A stretch of 64,000 nucleotides of DNA from Xiphydria camelus (Eukaryota > Arthropoda > Insecta > Hymenoptera > Xiphydriidae). Position 1 is the first letter of the stretch. Each line of letters begins with the position of its first letter. The position numbers and the translations under genes are program-made. Positions 44,650 to 56,458 of this stretch are shown here, one piece after another. The notes beneath the pieces were generated by a model, which was not told the DNA's origin, ran no database searches, and saw only the letters and a program-made list of their open reading frames with translations. The DNA lies in the NCBI GenBank assembly GCA_963678675.1, contig OY783191.1, forward strand, positions 25,626,955 to 25,690,954, written 5' to 3'.

Positions 44650-45633
44650 CCCAGGTAGCAAACTGACGTAAACTTGACGTCACTTTTAGGGCATATTTCG
44701 TCGGCGACGTCATTCTACCAAAAAATGACGTTTTAATGTCGTCATTCAAGAAACGTCTTTAAGACACCTTAAATATGACGTTAAAAAGACGTTATTTTTA
44801 CGTCGTAATAAAATTTTAAAATAACTACTTATTATACAATATACATTGAATATTTTTATATTTTTTTATAACGTATAATATAAAAATATTTGTATAGTGT
44901 GGTCTACTTTAATTCTCGATTCTTATATCTCTGTACCATTTTACCAGTACGTTTTTTTTGTAATAAATAAAAGTAAGATTTTTTATATTGCGGTCGTTTC
45001 TATAAACATTCATATAATTATTTATTTATTAATATCAATTTGCGTCTATGCAAGAATATTTATCAAAAGATGCAATCATAAATTTAGAAAAATGTTGAGA
45101 AAAAAATAATACAATTATAAAATCTTATTTATTTAAGCTCTTTCTTATTGACTGGAAAAGCAACATACATTTATTCATCAAACTTCATATGAACACCAAT
45201 AGTAATATTTAATACCACAGGAGCGTGCAGCAGATGAGGACTCGAAAACACCGACCGATCGACGAAGTTAAGCAGCAAAAAGTGCGGACAGTAGTTGGAT
45301 GGGTGACCGCTCACGACGAAAATATATACGTCAGCCCTAACCTTTCAGAGCCGTCATTTTTTACACAATCACGTTATATTTTTCGTTATCTGCCGTCAGA
45401 GCTGACCTTCAAAAACCGTCATTTCGACGTTAGTGTACTACCTGGAAAATCGCTAAAATTAAACGTCATATTTCACGTCATAAAGAACGTTAGAAAGACG
45501 TCATTAAATGACGTCAGTGGGATGTGACTTTCGAACGTACTTTTAACGTCATTTATAGGTATTTTACTGACGTCGTCTATGACCAGATCTGACCAAAAAA
45601 TGACGTTAATTTCACGTTAGTTTGTTACATGGG
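44650..45633 (+). mobile_element. CCCAGGTAGC element, copy 3 (diverged, ancestral structure)
   Basis: Starts CCCAGGTAGCAAACTGACGT and ends with the inverted GTTTGTTACATGGG, flanked by AC on both sides (44648-44649, 45634-45635). It keeps the 5S-like core and ACGTC-rich ends but lacks the 214-bp nested foldback. A remnant GTAGTACACTAACGT-type end complement appears near 45430, suggesting a composite. Confidence 0.75.
45241..45312 (+). pseudogene. 5S rRNA-derived segment, copy 3
   Basis: Contains CGAAGTTAAGCAGCAAAAAG and GGATGGGTGACCGCT, nearly identical to the other two copies. Conservation in a diverged host copy makes the segment an integral part of the family. Confidence 0.75.
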
Positions 45634-45928
45634 ACTTTTCGAGATATTCAACCGTTTCCATACTTTATGGACACCCTGTATATGGAACAATGCACATGTC
45701 GCTAAATCCATACTACCAACTCCAGTGGGACATGGCTGGAAGTTGGAGAATGGACAACTGGAGTTTGATTGGATTAAAGGGGATCCGTTGCCGCACAAAT
45801 TAACCGACGTTATGGAAAGTTTTCATCCAGATGAGTTTGAAGATGGAGATGATCCAGAAGTAGTTAACTTAGCCGATATAGTACATGAGGATGAAGAAGG
45901 AGACTGCCGATTACAGATGCTGTTATAA
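45629..45928 (+). pseudogene. Possible C-terminal tail of a TE protein
   Basis: The frame from about 45680 encodes a TPVGHGWKLENGQLEFDWIK stretch, then PLPHKLTDVM and an acidic tail (ESFHPDEFEDGDDPEV) to a stop at 45928. The GWxxxxGxLxxxW...PxP layout resembles a tail module found in several insect transposon-encoded proteins, from memory. It directly follows the right end of the CCCAGGTAGC element, which may have inserted into the gene. No catalytic part is visible. Confidence 0.4.
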
Positions 45929-45929
45929 C

Positions 45930-46560
45930 ATGAAATACTCTTATTTGATTTTGAAGTTGAAAGTCAATTTTCATTATTATAACTAGAATGTTTTCGTTTA
46001 TATTCACATAATGAGAATTTTGTGTTAAGGTTCATATTTACAACAAAAAATGGAAGAATATGTAACTAAAAACTCAGGGAAGAATTCATGCACAAAATAT
46101 TATTTATCAACATACCTTCTTCAACGAAAAATTTAAATGAAATGAGAATGAATTGAAAAAGAGTCATTTTCTCCGTGTTTTCGTGGTTTTTCATGTTTTT
46201 TCGGGATATGCTGTAATTGACAAGAGGCAAACAACTAAAACCTTAAACTAGATGGCAATACCAACAAAAAAATATGTGAGTCAGAAGTTCCCACGGGGGG
46301 GAGGGTTTCATATTGGTAGATCATGTTCTATGACGCGACGTTGCCACATCTACTCGACGCGCTATTTCCGAACACCGAGAAGCAGAAATTAGTTATAACT
46401 AAAGTATCAAACGGTCAATAATTTTCATCAATGGGTGTAAATTTTTGTTTTTTTTCCCGTTTTTTGGTATATTTTTTATATTTTAATCTTGGATTTTACA
46501 TACAACCCCCAAGAAATGTGTCTTCCCCATAAGACTCTGGGTTATTTTCTACTCGGTCAT
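45930..46560. other. Spacer with one shared 40-bp block
   Basis: 46272-46310 (ATGTGAGTCAGAAGTTCCCA and a G run) is the inverted match of 35065-35105. Otherwise AT-rich without genes. Confidence 0.4.
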
Positions 46561-46964
46561 TAATTTTTATCAGACATACTAAACGGTCAATCTACCCCAA
46601 ATTGCACCAGGAGGTTTCTATTGATATTAGCTTGCGTACATAACACAGGCACACAAAAAAAGCTCCTGTTCCCGGAACCAGACCAGTATGTCTTTATGTT
46701 TTTGAGGTTGCTGAATCCGAATCCGGTGTCCGTTTGTCTCCATCACGTCACGTTCAAGGTCATTTCAAGATCAAATCCTGGAAAAATAGTCAAATCGATT
46801 CAAATTATTATTCCTATATATTTTTGAGGTCGCTGAATTCAAATCCGATGTCCGTTTGGTCCGACAAGGCCAAATTCAAGGCCATTTCAAGGTCAAATGT
46901 ATTTATTCTGCCAAAAATGAATTTTTGACTGCAGATTCTGCAAGAACGGGAAATTTTACGTCTA
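46560..46964 (+). repeat. CAAGGTCATTTCAAG repeat, copy 1
   Basis: Inverted homologue of 62590-63030. Both contain the GTTCAAGGTCATTTCAAG block, the TCAAATTATTATTCCTATAT block and ACGGGAAATTTTACGTCTAG. The motif CAAGGTCA recurs several times per copy. Non-coding. Confidence 0.65.
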
Positions 46965-47095
46965 GATATGAGGAGCACAGTTCCAAAACTCGTTTAGTCC
47001 ATTCGCAGTTTGTCCTATAATTGCTAATAGTTTAGCGATTATAAGACAAACTGCGAATGGACTAAATGAGTTTTGGAACTGTGCTCCTCATATGT
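46965..47095. repeat. 131-bp near-perfect hairpin
   Basis: ATATGAGGAGCACAGTTCCA pairs with TGGAACTGTGCTCCTCATAT. The arms are about 60 bp with a loop near AATAGTTTAGC. It is absent from the sister repeat near 62655, so it is an insertion. Confidence 0.75.
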
Positions 47096-47179
47096 ATTCA
47101 ATTTTGTTGATAACATAACCCCCAAGGTCATTTCAAGGACAAATCTAGCAAAAATGTTCTAATCTAAAGTCCAAGCTGA

Positions 47180-49384
47180 CCCCCTCCATGGGAGTGCCGG
47201 TCGACGTGTTTCCACTCATAGGGCGCCGGGTCGCGCGTGGAGTGGATAGCGGAGCTTCGATCGCGCCGGCTCGGGTCTGTAGTAAGAGAGGCCGTGACGG
47301 AGCGGTCAGTCGGAAGGCTGTCGCCTATGGCGGTTTCCTAGCTCTCTCGTGTCTTTAATGCTGTAACGTTGCAAATCGTGCACGTTACAATGTGACGCAG
47401 TCCTTCACGTCGCACCGCCGGTCCCGCCATCCCCAGAGCATTATTTAGAGCGTTAAGAATTAGTTTTGTTAGAACCGACTACCGTATCTAGATCTGTTAG
47501 ACTACAAGGACGCTGGAGCTGGAGGACAAGGGGCCGCAACGAGCGCCAGATGCCGTGCGGCAAGATGCCTACGACTTCCCTGCCAGGCGCAGAACTGGGA
47601 CTTGTAGACGAGCAGCGTACCCGGCGAGGAACGTAACCTGTGTAGACAAGCACCCCGTTTCTTCGGCACGGATGGACCACTTGGGAGTTAGCGCCGCATC
47701 GAGATTCTCCGCGTGATCCCACAGGGGATTGTTCCGGAGGAATCTTCGAAGGCTAACTCCGTATCGGGATCCTCCGCGTGATCCCACAGGGGAATGTTCC
47801 GGAGGGATCCATCAAGTCGTCATCCGTGAGGGGATAGTTCCGGAGCCACGAAGAAATCCAGCGAGCTGCGCACGCATCCGAACCAACAAGGAAGGCGATA
47901 TTGCCTTCGATTGGCGATCTACGGAGCGGGTGCGCAACGGTAATAGCAGCGTCGCGTATGCAAATCAGCGGGGAAATCGATCACCGATTAGATCGCGTAA
48001 AGGGCTCCTAGAGTGGGGAAGAGCCTTCTCTCCGCCTAATGAGCCGAAGCGATCCCTGGACTCTTCCTCTTTCGTGCGGACCAGCGGTGTGAACGGACGT
48101 GAACTGCCCAGTAGTCAACTGCGGAATTCTTCCAGTAAGTCGATTCCTTATTAGCGACACGTGGCCGTGAATAGTAATTCTTTTCGTCCCTTTTCGTATC
48201 GTATTGCCCTTGAAAGGCCTACTGTTTATCGTTTATCGTATATTGCGTGGAGATAGCGGACCCGTGTACCCGTGTGTTAATATCGTAGTATCTTTATTTT
48301 TTTTTCGCGTATTAGTCGTCGATCGTGTGTGATCGCGTAGTGATATCGTTTAAGCTATTATATCTGGGGATGCTTGGGAAATTCGGTAGCATCCGGCAAC
48401 CGAATTTCCTGAGACGAATTGAGCTCGCTACCAATTTAGTAGAATATGTAACGCCGGTAGTGCGGTTACCGGCGTAGGAGAATATCTAGTGCCGATAGTA
48501 CGGTGATATCTTTGTGAGGCATTCCGTGTGCTCGACTCTCGACTCTCGACTCTTTACTCTCTGCTATCTAGTATCGATTCGCGATTACTGTTAGTTCTAG
48601 TGATTCTCTTTGTTCCGAGTGTGTGCGGTATTATCTTCGCGGTCGAACCTCGCGACCGGTGCGATTCGAATTCGGTTATCTGCTGTCTTCGGGCGTATCT
48701 CCGCGATCGGTGCGAATTCGGTTATCTGCCGTCTTCGGGCGTATTTCCGCGATCGGTGCGAATTCGGTTATCTGCTGTCTTCGGGCGTATCTCCGCGATC
48801 GGTGCGAATTCGATTATTATCTGCTGTCTTCGGGCGTATCTCCACGATCGGTGCGAATTCGGATATTATCTGCTGTCTTCGGGCGTATCTCCGCGATCGG
48901 TGCGAATTCGGTTATTATCTGCTGTCTTCGGGCGTATCTCCGTGACCGGTGCGAATTAGGTTACTAACTGCTGTCTTCGTGCGTATTTCCGCGTCCGGAA
49001 TCAAACTCGGTTACTATCTGCTGTCTTCGTGCGTATTTCCGCGTCCGGAACCGAACTAGGTTACTATCTGTTGTCTTCGTGCGTATTTCCGTGTATTACC
49101 TTCGGTGTCAGCTTCGCGCGTATCTCCGGTATTATCTTCACGTGCCGTCTTCGTGTGATTATCGGATATCTGCGCTATCCGACTATATTATATCGCATAA
49201 GTTATTCTCTCAATAAATCCTAAGTGTTATTTCTTTGATTAAGAGCCGCCACAAATTCATTTCTTTGTCTCACGACCACGCCCCTCTCCTTCGCCGATAC
49301 GGGGCTGAGCTAGCGGAGTTCCGTTTCCGGTTCACGTGATCTGACTGTGGCCTATCGCGAATATCTTTGGTGTCTCGGGACACC
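47180..49384 (+). mobile_element. Probable LTR of a retroelement
   Basis: GC-richer than its surroundings. It ends ...GGGACACC immediately before TGGCGCCCAAC, a classic primer-binding-site form. An AATAAA lies at 49212. A duplicated block (about 66 bp, CTCCGCGTGATCCCACAGGG twice, 47709 and 47775) and a 46-50-bp minisatellite lie inside. The 5' boundary is not visible and the partner LTR and gag-pol are absent. The 141-codon frame at 47729-48154 has no recognisable domain. Confidence 0.5.
48640..49135 (+). repeat. 46-50-bp minisatellite, about nine units
   Basis: CTGTCTTCGGGCGTAT or a close variant recurs at 48683, 48729, 48775, 48823, 48873, 48922, 48971, 49021 and 49071. Units also share GATCGGTGCGAATTCGG. 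Later units drift (CGTGCGTATTTCC). Open frames across it are repeat artefacts. Confidence 0.9.
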
Positions 49385-49395
49385 TGGCGCCCAAC
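49385..49395 (+). promoter_or_regulatory. Primer-binding-site-like sequence TGGCGCCCAAC
   Basis: Eleven bases matching the common start of retroelement primer-binding sites, placed right after an LTR-like 3' end. About 325 bp of downstream leader-like sequence follows before the foldback at 49722. Confidence 0.5.
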
Positions 49396-49721
49396 ATATC
49401 TTTATCTGCTGTCTTACACGAGCTGGGCCAGTTAGAGAGCGTGCCGAAGTGTGCGACTACCCGGTAGCGCCGGGTAGCGTCGTTACAATGCATTACCGCG
49501 GATCGGCGTCCATGACCGAATGATCCGTTGAGCGGTACACGTCTTTGACCTTTAAAAGACGCGAAGGTCTGTTTGGAGATCTGCCAAGTTTTTTTTCCAT
49601 GCATCAACTCACTCAGTTCCGAGCGAGAATAAATCTGTTTTCGTACCGCAAAATAAATTTTCAAATCCAGTCACGTGATCTCTCAATTCAAGTGAATTGG
49701 AGCTCATCGTTGTAAATTTGA

Positions 49722-50451
49722 CCCACAAAAACAGATTCTCTGTAAAAAAAAGGCGGCATGTTCATTCAGTGCCAACAAAAATTGATACCTACGTAAAATA
49801 CTCTCCAAAAAAGATTTGAAATCAATTAAGATCGCCATGTTCAAGATTTATATATAAAAAGTAAAAGGCATCATTTGAAAGGAAAATTATTGTAAATCAA
49901 GTTACTAAAAAATTCGACTAAAGAATTTATAAGAAAAAATTTAATAAAAAAGAACTTGCCGCGTTTAAGTTTTCATTTTTGTCCACCATACCGAATAATT
50001 GGTAGTGCTTGGACGGTGCTAGAGTAATTCATAAATTGCACTGCCGAAGTCAAATTCAGAGAAATTCAAAAGGCCCCCGCCTGATTGGTTTCCCGTGCGA
50101 CATTCGGTATACTGGTGGTATCATATAAGTGTATGAATTTATTTAAAATCATAAGTGCATAAACATCGAGTATAATTCTGTCTGAATTTTTTATTTTGAA
50201 GGAAAAAAACGCGGCAAGTTCTTTTTTATTAAATTTTTTTATCAATTCTTTAGTTGAATTTTTTAGTAACTTGATTTACAATAATTTTCCTTTCAAATGA
50301 TGCCTTTTACTCTTTTTATATATAAATCTTGAACATGGCGATCTTAATTGATTTCAAATCTTTTTTGGAGAGTATTTTACGTAGGTATCCATTTTTGTTG
50401 GCACTGAATGAACATGCCGCCTTTTTTTTACAGAGAATCTGTTTTTGTGGG
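49722..50451. mobile_element. 730-bp foldback element, TIR CCCACAAAAACAG, copy 2
   Basis: Inverted orientation relative to 1936-2659 and highly similar. Right flank 50452-50545 is homologous to the left flank of copy 1 (1861-1935, block CATGTACGTATTCTCCTCAT). So both copies share one flank and the inserted unit may be larger than the palindrome itself. Confidence 0.75.
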
Positions 50452-50732
50452 GGGACTTCATTACTTTTTGGAATTTATTCATGAGGAGAATACGTACATG
50501 TAGAAGAATAGCTTTCTATTACCACAAAATTAAAGTCTCACATTTTATACCGATATGAGCCAATTAATTATAACCACTTACTTACTTTTGATTTATTCTC
50601 GTGTTATTTTGAAAGGGATTTATAGACTAGAGAGCCCTTATATTTTTAACTTTGCCTTAGTATTTTGGAGAAATAAAACATATACCGCTTTCGAATTTAC
50701 AGGCCATCGGATTTTTCTTATATTTTGGTCGT

Positions 50733-51074
50733 CTACAGAAATCCATGAAGACGTTTTACCTTCAACTCTCTAAGTATATTTTTCCAATGACCATGATGAA
50801 TTGTTTCATCACATGTAAAGATACCACTTATGACAGTATATATGTTGTTACATATATTAACTCGAGACGATGGAATAGTTTTAAGAAATCCTTTTGCATG
50901 CACCGCTGAAATTTCGCCCTTACTCATAAATAAATTTAATGTAATTATTACTACATCATTTACAGCTTCGATGCTGACCTTACGACTCATTTCAATCCGA
51001 GTAGAACATTCATTGCAAATATCATCATAAACATGCCAATGCGAATAAAAATCATCTATTAACTCTTGCAGATC
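50733..51074 (-). pseudogene. Unrecognised 112-codon frame cut by a hairpin insertion
   Basis: The minus-strand frame is open from the hairpin at 51074 down to a stop at 50733. It contains a FYSHWHVYDDICNECSTRIE stretch, a hydrophobic segment near VNDVVIITLNLF, and CDETIHHGHWKNILRELKV. The alternation of a hydrophobic helix with a CxxT..NILxxL pattern reminds me weakly of insect gustatory receptors, but the diagnostic C-terminal motif is not seen in any frame downstream. Treat it as an unknown gene remnant. Confidence 0.3.
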
Positions 51075-51179
51075 AAGTATTCCGTTGTGGTAGGGGTCCT
51101 GATTGGTCTACTCGCAAAGATGCGTATACGTTTCTTAGCGAGTAGACCAATCAGAACCCCCGCCGCAACGGAATACTTG
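51075..51179. mobile_element. 105-bp hairpin MITE
   Basis: AAGTATTCCGTTG at left pairs with CAACGGAATACTT at right; the arms include GATTGGTCTACTCGC. It truncates the frame at 50733-51074. Confidence 0.65.
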
Positions 51180-51339
51180 AACCTGATTGGTCTCTTCGCT
51201 GAGTTGCGTGCACGCAAAGATACGAGTGACTCGAGAAAGGCCTCCCTGATCTCCCGGTAGCTGTCAAATCATGCATGTAACCTCGATATCAAGTGTACAA
51301 GTGATAAGATAATTATTCAGGTTTCTTCGGTGAGTTTCC

Positions 51340-54300
51340 CCAAGTGTTTAAAGTAGTTACTCCATTATTGTAATCCAATTTTATTGTATCCCTTATTTTT
51401 CTGCCACGACTTTGATTGTTGATAGTGGATGGATCAGCCAATAAATTTGATTTTTATTCACTATCAACTATCAAAGTCGTGGCAGAAAAATAAGGGATAC
51501 AATGGAATTGGATTACAGTAATGTAGTAACTACTTTATTATTATTTTTTCTTTATCGATATAGTCCCTCTTTCGTATTATACTATTCCAAGTTCGAATTT
51601 ATATACCGACCTGTCAAACGTGAAGTGTAAATGTACCTCACTTTTATCTCATTAAGTATTACTGCAGACTCTGACATGTCATCTCGTACAGGTGCAACCG
51701 AAGAGGACCTAGCTCGTGTCCTGTCCGTAAAAAGATGACTCGATGGACACATCGGAGAATATCAGACTTGTCACCGAGCGCCTATTACCCACGGTACATT
51801 TATTGCAATATGCGCTTTTCGTTTCAATTATTCCTGCTTTAAATAACTTTCACTTCTTTCAAAGTATTTACCTTGTACAAACTGTTCATCGTAGGGGGCA
51901 GCGATTAATGATTGTGACTAATCGTAGACAAATTATTCTTGCGATGATATTCCAGTTGCAAAGCATACACTAGCAAGTCAGCTTACAGCATCCGATGTTT
52001 AGTATCAACTTTACCTCTTTTGGAACACCCATCACCTGAGCATAATCACGATTACGTTAATGTTAATCGCAGAATAGACCGTGAGCTCGGGCACATTATC
52101 GCAGTAGTAGTTCGGTACACCGAATTGCTTTTTAGTTTTAATAGACGAACTTGTCTACGACGAGTCGCTATTATCAATCGCTGCCACCTACCACGAGCAG
52201 TTCAAAAAAGGTTATTAGCTTGAAAGAAGTAAAAGTTATTTAACGCTGGAATAGTTGAAAGGAGAAACGCGTATTGCAATTAATGTACCGTGGGATATAG
52301 GCGCTCGGTGACAAGTCTGACATTCTCCAATGTCCATCGAGTCATCTTTTTGTGGACAGGACACGAGCTAGATCCTCTTCGGTTGCACCTGCACGAGATG
52401 ACAAGTCAAAAAATCATGAGTCTTCATGAAAATCTTCTTACCTACTCGTTCTGCAGTAATACTTAATGAAATAAAAGTGAGGTACATGTACACTTCACGC
52501 GTTTGACAGGTCGGTATATAAATTCGAACTTGGGATAGTATAATACGAAAGAGGAAATATATATCGATAAAGAAAAAATAATAATAAAGTAGTCACTACA
52601 TTACTGTAATCCAATTCCATTGTATCCCTTATTTTTCTGCCGCGACTGATTGCTGATAGTGAATAAGAATTAAATTTATTGGCTGATCCATCCACTATCA
52701 ACAATCAAAGTCGTGGCAGAAAAATAAGGGATACAATGGAATTGGATTACAATAATGGAGTAACTACTTTATTATTATTTTTCTTTATTTATATATTTCC
52801 TCTTTCGTATTATACTATCACAAGTTCCAATTTATATACCGACCTGTCAAGCGTGAAATGTACATGTACCTCACTTTTATTTCATCTCTTCTTCGCCTCT
52901 GGGGTATAATCATTTACATCCCACAAAGCACGTTTTTGCAAGTAACTTTTCTGTAACATTCCTGCGATATTTTGCAATATTCGTGAATACTACCGTATGT
53001 TAGAAATATATATTTCTTGATAAATTCGCGAATGTTGCAAAATATCATAGAAACATTTCGGAATCATTACATCGAAAGATTTCCTCGATAAGATTGTACT
53101 TGTCAGAGCTGAATTATATGGGGTTTTTATAATTATTTTAGGAAGTCCCAGAAGAATACAGATGCAGCATAATATAGATCTGTGCTAGAAAGAATAAGGA
53201 ATAACCTTCGACGAGCATTCGGCCTGTGGCAACAGAGGTTAAAATCAGCAGATCATGGTAGGGAGGATATTGAAGGATGAAAGCACGTCCATGCACTCGA
53301 GGCAGCAGATCTAACCCACCCAATAAACTAATGCAGCTGGTTCTTGGAACAAGAAGTGGATGATCCCTCGTTCAAAAGAAGCCCCCTCGGGTTCGCACAT
53401 GATTTGGAGTCTTTCTGGGTGGAATTCAATAGCAGTACGTTTATTTCTGTAACAAATTATAAATAACACAATTATATTGAGTATTTCACTATTTAAAATA
53501 TACCCAACTTACTCTACATAGAAATTAAGAAACTATATTAATCTGAGTTAACTAATTCTATAGATAATAATGACAGAATTATTAAAAGTGATATATTTCA
53601 TCTTTCGTATTATACTATCACACAAGTTCAAATTTATATACCGACCTGTTAAAAGTGAAGTGTACATGTACCTCACTTCTATTTCATCTTTTCTTCAACT
53701 CTGGTGTAACGAACGTTAATGAGGAATCACTGATATCGATTAGGGTTCGAGGGTTATTCCTCATTCTTTCTAGGACAGAGAGCATCGATATTTTGCTGCA
53801 CCTGTATTCCTCTGGGACTTCCTAAAATAATTATAAAAACCCTACATAATTCAGCCCTGACAAGTACAATCTTATCGAGGTGTACCTTATCGAGGAGATC
53901 TTTCGACGTAATGAGACTGAAACGTTTCTATGATGTTTCGCAACATTCTCGAATTTATCGAGAAATATATATTTCTAACACACATACGGTAGTGTTCACG
54001 ATTATTGTAAAATATTGCAGAAATGTTACAGAAAAGTTATGATATTTTGTAATTTCTATCGTTACACTAGAGGCGAAGAAGAGATGAAATAGAAGTGAGG
54101 TACATGTACACTTCACGTTTGACAGGTCGGTATATAAATTGGAACTTGTGTGATAGTATAATACGAAAGATGAAATATATCATTTTTAATAATTCTGTCA
54201 TTAGAATTGGTTAACTCAGATTAATATAGTTTCTTAATTTCTACGTTGAGTAAGTTCGGTATATTTTAAATAGTGAAACTGCAAATGATTATGTTATTTA

Positions 54301-55470
54301 CAATTTGTTACAGATCGTATGCGAACCCGAGGGGATTTCTTTCGAACAAGCGATCATCCACTTGTTGTTTCAAGAACCAGTTGCATTAGTTCATTCGGCG
54401 AGCTGGATCTGCTATCTCGAGTGCATTGACGTGTGCCACTTTAAATGGATATTTTGTAATTTCCATTGTTACATCAGAGGCGAAGAAGAGATGAAATAGA
54501 AGTGAGGTACATGTACACTTCACGTTTGATAGGTTGGTATATAAATTGGAACTTCTCTGATAGTATAATACGAAAGAGGAAATATATCGATAGAGAAAAA
54601 ATAATAATAAAGTAGTTACTACATTATTGTAATCCAATTCTATTGTGTATCCTTTATTTTTCTGCCACAACTTTGATTGTTGATAGTAGATGAATCAACC
54701 AATAAATTTGATTTTTCTTCACTATCAACGATCAAAGTCGCGGCAGAAAAGTAAGGGATACAATGGAATTAGATTAGAATAATGTAGTAACTACTTTATT
54801 ATTATTTTTCCTGTATCGATATATTTCCTCTTCCGTAGTATACTATCAGAGAAGTTCCAATTTATATACCAACCAATTTATATACCAATCAAACGTGAAA
54901 TGTACATATACCTCACTTCTATTTCATCTCTTCTTCGCCTCTGATGTAACGATGGAAATTACAAAATATCCATTTAAAGTGGCACACGTCCATGAACTCG
55001 AGACAGCAGATCCAGCTCGCCAAATGAACTAATGCAACTGGTTCTTGGAACAACAAGTGGATGATCCTTCGTTCGAAAGAAACCCCTTCGGGTTCGCATA
55101 CGATCTGTAACAAATTGTAAATAACAATCATATGGGGTTTTTATAATTATTTTAGGAAGTCCCAGAAGAAAACAGGTGCAGTAAAATATCGATGCTGTGC
55201 TAGAAAGAATAAGGAATAACCCTCGAACCCTAATCGGTATCAGTGATTCCTCATAGACTGTCGTTACAACGGAGACGAAGAACAGATGAAATAGAAGTGA
55301 GGTACATGTACATTTCAGGTTTGACAGGTTGGTGTGTAAATTGGAACTTGTTATAGTACGAAAGAGGAAATATATCGATAGAGAAAAAATAATGATAAAG
55401 TAATTACTTGATTGTGTGTTGTGATCCAATTCCATTGCATCTCCTATTTTTCTCCCACGGCTTTGATTGT
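51340..55470. mobile_element. Cluster of nested foldback elements
   Basis: One arm type (GTGGCAGAAAAATAAGGGAT, then TAACTACTTTATTATTATTT, then the GTACATGTACCTCAC block) appears about eight times in both orientations (near 51400, 51480, 52500-52660, 52700-52900, 54060-54180, 54480-54680, 54725-54960, 55260-55460). Between arms lie further palindromes, including 51650-52470 (sister of 1177-1865) and 52920-54060 (arms with GGAAGTCCCAGAAGAA). Frames inside repeat with the arms and are not genes. Confidence 0.7.
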
Positions 55471-55770
55471 GACAGAGAAGAAAAGCCATCAATTCGTCTC
55501 GTGCTCGCATGACGCTGAAACAAAAAATAGAATTATCACAAAGATAATTGTCCTTCCATCGAAAGTGAGGTTAAAGCTGTCAGATGGCAATTAAACTTAT
55601 CTGATGGTAATTCTTCTGAGATACTGCCGTCTCCTTTCCTACTCTTTATGCACAGGCAACTAGAGAAACACAGCACTGCATCCGTTCACTATCTCGATTA
55701 TCGAAAAAAAACAAACGATTATTAAACTATACGGAGCGTCTGTCACATTCACCACTATTGAAATTCATAA
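55471..55770. repeat. Non-coding repeat shared with 710-1020
   Basis: Same order of blocks as 710-1020, including TCTCCTTTCCTACTCTTTATG and GCGTCTGTCACATTCACC. In both places it lies beside the same foldback families, so the two ends of the window are relatives. Confidence 0.6.
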
Positions 55771-56458
55771 CTCCGATTACACTGAATTTTTACATTTTAT
55801 TAACAAGCGCGTCCGAGGATCGAAATAAACGCGAGGTTAATCGTTTCGCGAATGGAAATATTTTATTAATTTTGAAAAACAACTAAACATTCAAGGAATA
55901 TATTCTCTCACACACTCTCACATACATTTGATGGCATATGCGTGTGGCCGCATCTGTGTACACATTTCCGACCATGGCCGAATATCGCCGAAGACAGGCG
56001 GAATTTTTGTGAGATTTTGACATATTGTATATATCGCCCGAGATCGGATTCTCGACTTTTAGGCGCAAGATGCGTGGCTTCGCGTTGCTAAGGAAAAATC
56101 TCTGTTAATATGTAACTTACAACATTTACTCTGGTCTCTATCGATAGAGAATAGTCGATTTATATGGCGTAACTAAGCATAGTTTTGGTTATAACCGTAT
56201 ATTTATTGAGAAAATTCGATGTAAAAATTGAGGGGTGCAGGGGGCAGACATTTGTAGTGTAAAGAGACACGGGTGCTCGCGACATCAGCGCTGTCGTGTC
56301 TGAGCGCGGAACTACTTGAACGAACATGCCGCGAGACACTACCGTGTCTCTTGATACAGCGAATATGTGTGGTATGCCTGCACCCAGGGTACCTCCACGC
56401 GGTGACGGCGGGCAACGGTTTTTTTATTGTTTATTTTTCCGGCAAAATCCCTGGATGA
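55771..56458. other. Upstream region of a broken TE gene
   Basis: Contains a hairpin-like pair AGAGACACGGGTG/CCGTGTCTCT around 56265-56350. No gene or promoter motif I can support. A stop at 56456 bounds the following open frame. Confidence 0.35.

Noticed and set aside
47729..48154. 141-codon ORF in the LTR-like region
   Set aside because: Arg/Ser-rich with no recognisable gag or other domain, and it spans part of a duplicated block. I left it inside the LTR call.
48528..48967. Three overlapping ORFs of 111-143 codons with repeated SAVFGRIS-like peptides
   Set aside because: Translation of the 46-50-bp minisatellite in an LTR-like region; all frames are open.
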